From NCBI RefSeq assembly GCF_029892045.1, contig NZ_CP120367.1, forward strand, positions 2,046,001 to 2,110,000: 64,000 nucleotides of DNA. Reading direction: 5' to 3'. Below are positions 60,360 to 64,000 of this stretch, piece after piece; position 1 is the stretch's first letter, and each line of letters starts with the position of its first letter. Source of the DNA: Sinorhizobium numidicum. GTDB taxonomy: Bacteria; Pseudomonadota; Alphaproteobacteria; Rhizobiales; Rhizobiaceae. The notes below the pieces were generated by a model. The model did not search any database, was not told the origin of the DNA, and saw nothing but the letters and a program-made list of their open reading frames with translations. The translations under genes were made by a program, and so were the position numbers.

Positions 60360-60469
60360 CTACAGCACCGCGCGTCTTTTCAGACGCAAAAGAGTCGCTG
60401 TAGCACTTTGAATTGCTGCATGTTTTATCCTTAAATCGGTTCCAATTTAAGGATAAAAACATGCAGTAG
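60360..60469. repeat. RIME1 element, full length
   Basis: CTACAGCACCGCGCG palindrome on the left, TCCTTAAATCGGTTCC palindrome on the right. It lies 36 bp beyond the IS481 target duplication. Confidence 0.9.
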
Positions 60470-60594
60470 CGGCCGCTTTGCGACGGCGCCGCTCCGGCTT
60501 TACATTTCTTTACATTCGCCCGGAACGCTCGAAACGTTGCCCGTTTAGCTTTCCTCCATTGCAGCAGGTGCTGCGGAGTGAAAGGAGACCAACT

Positions 60595-61143
60595 ATGGAA
60601 AATGAGGACAAGAACCTGGCGAGCCGGAGCGCCGGCAAACCCGCTTCGAAAGGATGGGGGCGGCGCGCCGCGATCGGCGGCCTCGCAGCCGTCGCTGTTG
60701 TCGGCGCGGTCGGTCTTGCAGCCGCGCGCAGCGACGATTTCGGCTTCGGCATGGGCCGTTTCGGCATGGGCGGCCATGTAATGCACGCGCATATGGGAGG
60801 TGGCGGCTTTATGGAACACCGGATCGGCTCAGTGCTCGACGAAATCGATGCGACGTCCGAGCAGGAAGACAAGCTTTGGGAGATCATCGACAACGCGCGC
60901 GCTGAGATGAGGCCGACCTTCCGGGACTTCCGCGAGACGCGTGAGGAGGTTATCGAACTCCTCGGCGCGCCGACCGTCGACCGCGCCGCCGCCGAGAAAC
61001 TGCGCAGTGAGCGCATCGCGGCGATCGACGAGGCCTCGCGCAAGATGACGACTGCGCTCCTCGACGCCGCCGAAGTGCTGACGCCGGAGCAGCGCGCCAA
61101 GCTCGTCGAGCATTTGAAGGAGCGCAGGGGCCGCGGCCGGTAG
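60595..61143 (+). CDS. Exported Spy/CpxP-like (LTXXQ) protein
   Basis: 182 residues from ATG 60595 (AAAGGAG upstream; the longer frame to 60478 has none). Membrane/signal segment RAAIGGLAAVAVVGAVGLAAA near 24-44, then a Gly/His/Met-rich stretch (FGMGRFGMGGHVMHAHMGGGG) that could bind metal, then a helical domain with ILDEIDATSEQEDKLWEIIDNARAE-like helices and the LTPEQRAKLVEHL signature (the LTxxQ motif) near 160. Spy/CpxP family chaperones help the Cpx envelope response; here it precedes a response regulator/kinase pair with a RIME1 between. Confidence 0.88.
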   Translation: MENEDKNLASRSAGKPASKGWGRRAAIGGLAAVAVVGAVGLAAARSDDFGFGMGRFGMGGHVMHAHMGGGGFMEHRIGSVLDEIDATSEQEDKLWEIIDNARAEMRPTFRDFRETREEVIELLGAPTVDRAAAEKLRSERIAAIDEASRKMTTALLDAAEVLTPEQRAKLVEHLKERRGRGR

Positions 61144-61159
61144 TAAGACTGAATCGGCC

Positions 61160-61263
61160 ACTGCATGTTCCTTAAATCGGATCCGATTTAAGGATAAAAA
61201 CATGCAGCAATTCAAAGTGCTACAGCGACCTTTGCGCGTCTGAAAAGACGCGCTGCGCTGTAG
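61160..61263. repeat. RIME1 element, full length
   Basis: TTAAATCGGATCCGATTTAA palindrome on the left, CTACAGCG palindrome with CTGAAAAGACG on the right. It lies between the Spy-like gene and the response-regulator gene, probably inside one transcription unit. Confidence 0.92.
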
Positions 61264-61285
61264 GCGACCGAACGGAGCGCAACAG

Positions 61286-61984
61286 ATGGCGGAACGGGTC
61301 TTGATTGTTGACGACGACACGCGCCTGTCCGCCATGCTCTCCGACTATCTCTCCGGAAATGGCTACACCGTCCACACCGCGGCGACGGCCACGGCGGGCC
61401 TCACCGACCTCGGCCGCCGTGCGCCGGACGTTGTGATCCTCGACGTCATGCTGCCGGACCTTGACGGCTTCGAGACCTGCCGGCGCATGCGCGCGGTCTC
61501 AGACGTGCCGATCCTGATGCTCACAGCCAAAGGCGAAGAGACAGACCGCATCGTCGGGCTGGAGCTCGGAGCCGACGACTATCTGCCCAAGCCCTTCAAT
61601 CCGCGCGAACTGCTGGCGCGGCTGAAGGCGATCCTGCGCCGCCGCAACGGCAGCGCGGCGGTTTCGCGCGTCCTGCGCTTCGGACGGCTGGAGATCGATC
61701 CGGGATCCCGCTCAGTCAGGATCGACGGCCGGGAATGTGCGCTGACCAGCTATCAGTTCGACCTGCTTGTGGCGCTTGCCGAAAATGCCGGCCGCACTCT
61801 TTCGCGCGAGCAGTTGATGGACACGGTCAAGGGCGAGGAGTTGGATGCGTTCGACCGCTCCATCGACGTGCATATCTCGCGCATCAGGGCGGCCATCGAG
61901 AGCGACCCCAAGCATCCGAGGCGCATCATCACCGTGCGCGGCGCCGGCTATGTCTTCGCCCGCTTCCAGGACGACGAGAGATAG
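61286..61984 (+). CDS. OmpR/CpxR-type response regulator
   Basis: 232 residues. Receiver domain: VLIVDDDTRL at 5-14, phospho-acceptor Asp in VVILDVMLPD (near 53) and the conserved Lys in YLPKPFNPRE. Then a winged-helix output domain with ALTSYQFDLLVALAENAGRTLSREQL and FDRSIDVHISRIRAAIE ending IITVRGAGYVF. GGAGCG precedes the ATG. It is followed by the kinase 4 bp later. Together with the Spy-like gene it looks like an envelope-stress (Cpx-like) or metal-responsive system. Confidence 0.95.
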   Translation: MAERVLIVDDDTRLSAMLSDYLSGNGYTVHTAATATAGLTDLGRRAPDVVILDVMLPDLDGFETCRRMRAVSDVPILMLTAKGEETDRIVGLELGADDYLPKPFNPRELLARLKAILRRRNGSAAVSRVLRFGRLEIDPGSRSVRIDGRECALTSYQFDLLVALAENAGRTLSREQLMDTVKGEELDAFDRSIDVHISRIRAAIESDPKHPRRIITVRGAGYVFARFQDDER

Positions 61985-61988
61985 AGCG

Positions 61989-63251
61989 ATGCGCAGCCGG
62001 CTGTTCCTAAAAATCTACCTGACGCTGCTGGCGAGCCTTGCCGCGGTCGCCGTCGCCAGTGCGGCCTTCGTGTGGCTGGGACAGGGCGAGGAGGAGTCCA
62101 GTTGGCAGAACCAACGCGCGCGGTTCGTCGCCGCGCTGGTTCCGCCCGACATGGACCAGCGGTCGGTCGAGGCGACGCTGGAGCGGTTTTCACGGGCTTT
62201 CGACGCCGACATAGCGGTATACGATCCGCGCGGCAGACTGATCGCCAGCGCCGGCCGGCCGCTCCCGCGCGACATTCTCGAGGGCCCCTGGCGCCACGGC
62301 AGAGGCAACTTTCACACGATGGTGACGGAGTTGCCCGATGGTCGCGCAGTGGCCGCGCGCATGGCGCAGCCTTTCCGGCCGTCCGGCCGCAATCCGCTCG
62401 CCTATCTGGCGTTGATCGCCGGCGTCATCGGGCTCGCCGCCTATCCGGTGGTGCGTCACCTGACCCGCCGGCTGGAGCGGTTACGCGCGGGCGTAGATGC
62501 CTGGGGCAGGGGTGATTTCGTGGCCCGCGTGCCGGCGGACGGCAGCGATGAGGTCGCGGCGGTGGCGAAGAGCTTCAACAAGGCCGCCGATCATGTCGAG
62601 CGACTGATCAGGTCACACCGCGCTCTGCTCGCCAATGCCAGCCACGAATTGCGCTCGCCGCTTGCGCGCCTGCGCATGGCGATCGACCTCTATGAACAGG
62701 CGCCGGACGAGAACCGCAAGGAGGAGATCGTCCGCAACCTCGCCGAGCTGGACACGCTGGTCGAGGAGATCCTGCTGGCGAGCAGGCTCGACCATGTCGA
62801 GAGTCTCGATGCGCCCGAGTCCGTCGATCTCCTGGCCCTGGTCTCGGAAGAAGGGGCGCGCAACGGCGTCGAGGTCTCCGGCACGCCCGCGACTGTCACA
62901 GGCGATGCGCGCCTGCTCGGCAGGCTGGTGCGCAATCTCATGCAGAACGCGCTGCGCCACGGCGGCCCGCCTGTCACCGCCACGGTCGCGCAGGCAGACA
63001 GTACGGTGGAACTCACGGTCCGCGACCACGGTCCGGGCATACCGGATAGCGAGAGCACCCGCGTTTTCGAGCCGTTCTACCGGCCCCCGGGGCGCAGCGA
63101 GACCACAGGCGGCTGGGGCTTGGGGCTGGCTCTGGTGCGCCAGATCGCCGAGCGCCACGGCGGCGCGGTCCGCTACGAAGCTCCGTCAGGCGGCGGCGCC
63201 TGCTTCGTCGTGATGCTTCCAGTGCATCGGGCCGCCCGAACGATGAACTGA
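61989..63251 (+). CDS. CpxA-type sensor histidine kinase
   Basis: 420 residues from ATG 61989, 4 bp after the regulator stop. Two membrane segments (about 8-30 and 137-155) enclose a periplasmic sensor of about 105 residues; a HAMP linker follows. Phospho-acceptor His in NASHELRSPLARLRMA near 219, N-box NLMQNALRHGG near 317, G1 DHGPGIPD near 345, G2 WGLGLALVRQIAERHGG. Pairs with the upstream response regulator. The sensed signal is unknown; the Spy-like neighbour suggests misfolded envelope protein or metal. Confidence 0.95.
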   Translation: MRSRLFLKIYLTLLASLAAVAVASAAFVWLGQGEEESSWQNQRARFVAALVPPDMDQRSVEATLERFSRAFDADIAVYDPRGRLIASAGRPLPRDILEGPWRHGRGNFHTMVTELPDGRAVAARMAQPFRPSGRNPLAYLALIAGVIGLAAYPVVRHLTRRLERLRAGVDAWGRGDFVARVPADGSDEVAAVAKSFNKAADHVERLIRSHRALLANASHELRSPLARLRMAIDLYEQAPDENRKEEIVRNLAELDTLVEEILLASRLDHVESLDAPESVDLLALVSEEGARNGVEVSGTPATVTGDARLLGRLVRNLMQNALRHGGPPVTATVAQADSTVELTVRDHGPGIPDSESTRVFEPFYRPPGRSETTGGWGLGLALVRQIAERHGGAVRYEAPSGGGACFVVMLPVHRAARTMN

Positions 63252-63800
63252 GGTGTCCGCAGTGCCGCCCTTCGGCGCTCTGGCTGCGAATTTCCGAATT
63301 CGACCCGTTGACGACCTTGATCGTCGCAAATTTCAGCGTCCAAAACGAGGTCGGGAACCTGACCTTCAGCGCGAGAGCATTCGGCAGCGCTCTCGCGTGC
63401 AGTCATTGGCGACACTTGCGTCTCGTCACTGCCTTCACGGACAAATTCGGCTCCGAGGGCTTGCCCGCCGCGGAAAAGGCGATCGACATTGTCGCGCGCT
63501 CGGTGAGGACCTCGTGATGCCGTTGGTCGTCTGGCACCAATCCGCCAATGCCACCGGAAGCCGAAACTCGCTGTCCGTTATTATAACGAGGCGCCCAAGA
63601 CGGCTCGCGAAAACGGGCAACCCGCAGATGCTTTTGCCGTGCTATGATGGGTTTGCAGGGCTTAATTCCGGTCTCGTCACTATGGCAGGGGCCGAATGCT
63701 GCTTTGCCCCGGCGTAGGAAGTTTGCGCCCAGCACGGCTCGACCCGAAGCGCTAGTCGTGTTGCCTTTTCTCGACTGATCAGAGGCAAGGAGGTTTGTCC
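63252..63800. other. Gene-free stretch with a hairpin
   Basis: About 550 bp. A perfect 9 bp hairpin (CGCGAGAGC, GCTCTCGCG, ten-base loop) sits at 63370-63397. Short frames exist on both strands (for example 63308-63517) but none has a ribosome site with clear content. The promoter of the peroxiredoxin-like gene should be within 63700-63780. Confidence 0.4.
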
Positions 63801-64000
63801 ATGTCTTCTTCGCGTTCTGTCGACCATCCGCTACAGCCTGGCGACCGGGCACCGAATATTGTGCTCGATGCGATCTCACGAGAAGGCAAGATTGCCCTCG
63901 ATGATTTTCGCGGCCGTAGCCCGTTACTGGTCGGCCTGTTTCGAGGCCTGCATTGTCCGTTCTGTCGGCGCCACGTCGCGGCGATGGCGCAACTCAACCC
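63801..64000 (+). CDS. Peroxiredoxin-like (AhpC/TSA-type) protein, cut by the window edge
   Basis: Starts at ATG 63801 with AAGGAGG nine bases upstream and runs off the end. The first 66 residues include LQPGDRAPNIVLDA, then LLVGLFRGLHCPFCRRHVAAMAQL. The C-P-F-C motif is a thioredoxin/peroxiredoxin active-site pattern (CxxC), as in the AhpC/TSA-like redoxin family. The rest of the protein lies outside this window. It should reduce peroxides or act as a disulfide oxidoreductase. Confidence 0.85.
   Translation, partial: MSSSRSVDHPLQPGDRAPNIVLDAISREGKIALDDFRGRSPLLVGLFRGLHCPFCRRHVAAMAQLN

Noticed and set aside
9893-61263. CRISPR array
   Set aside because: The repeated palindromes are dispersed over 50 kb at irregular distances, not a regularly spaced array. 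They match RIME1.
1-64000. tRNA and rRNA genes
   Set aside because: No T-arm GTTCGAATC-type box with matching acceptor stem or rRNA sequence was noticed on either strand. A tRNAscan run would settle it.

Overview
The window looks like accessory DNA from a GC-rich alphaproteobacterium of the rhizobial group, most likely Sinorhizobium/Ensifer or a close relative. The best evidence is about 13 copies or fragments of a ~105 bp two-palindrome intergenic element that matches the published description of RIME1 (rhizobium-specific intergenic mosaic element). The families present (TRAP uptake, ECF41 sigma factor, adenylate cyclase/TPR proteins, glutathione-dependent formaldehyde enzymes, DUF1801 and VOC proteins) fit that placement. 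I see no rRNA, tRNA, replication or ribosomal-protein genes, so a secondary replicon or chromosomal accessory region is likely. This is inference.

Layout. 0-9.9 kb is a stress-flavoured block: a cold-shock protein with a clear terminator, a DUF2267 protein, a PEBP/YbhB protein, a lipoprotein-type GH25 muramidase, a second-type FtsH protease, and, on the same strand, an RNA polymerase omega-like gene, a small conserved protein, an NDUFS4-like complex I accessory gene and an Hsp20 chaperone. The omega-like and NDUFS4-like genes each carry one lesion. 10-18.4 kb is an envelope block: an outer-membrane barrel, a tight four-gene operon (parvulin-type PpiC, HupE/UreJ-type membrane protein, exported protein, DUF3604 PHP-like hydrolase) and a DUF3300/DUF2950 pair. 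18.5-28.4 kb holds a candidate MITE, cupin, LysR/GNAT, GFA, AraC/TTC38-like TPR, a frameshifted DsrE gene, an IS110 remnant, ArsR/serine-threonine dehydratase and a nonsense-interrupted gene with an internal tandem repeat.

28.5-41 kb is a patchwork of small metabolic and general-purpose genes (ICMT-like, two DUF1801, two VOC, Kelch, two PQQ/sorbosone-dehydrogenase-like beta-propellers, LysR/Old Yellow Enzyme, atypical SDR) separated by RIME1 copies and gene remnants, including an IS6-type transposase fragment cut by a RIME1. 41-44.8 kb is a complete TRAP transporter operon (DctP-Q-M). 45-59.2 kb holds ankyrin and YHS proteins, two class III adenylate cyclase/TPR proteins, an ECF41 sigma factor divergent from a carboxymuconolactone-decarboxylase-family target with both expected promoters visible, a TadG-like protein, gfa, a C40/CHAP-like exported protein, a doubly broken gene, an EEP-family hydrolase and a Nudix hydrolase. 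59.3-60.3 kb is an intact IS481-family element with a 6 bp target duplication. 60.6-63.3 kb is a Spy/CpxP-like protein with a CpxRA-like two-component pair, and the window ends inside a peroxiredoxin-like gene.

Overall theme: envelope, protein-quality and redox stress handling plus scavenging transport, in DNA with heavy intergenic repeat insertion. Five genes carry single-base or nonsense lesions, which may be real decay or assembly error and should be checked in reads. The least explained multi-gene units are the PpiC-HupE-exported-DUF3604 operon and the FtsH/omega-like/NDUFS4-like/Hsp20 cluster.
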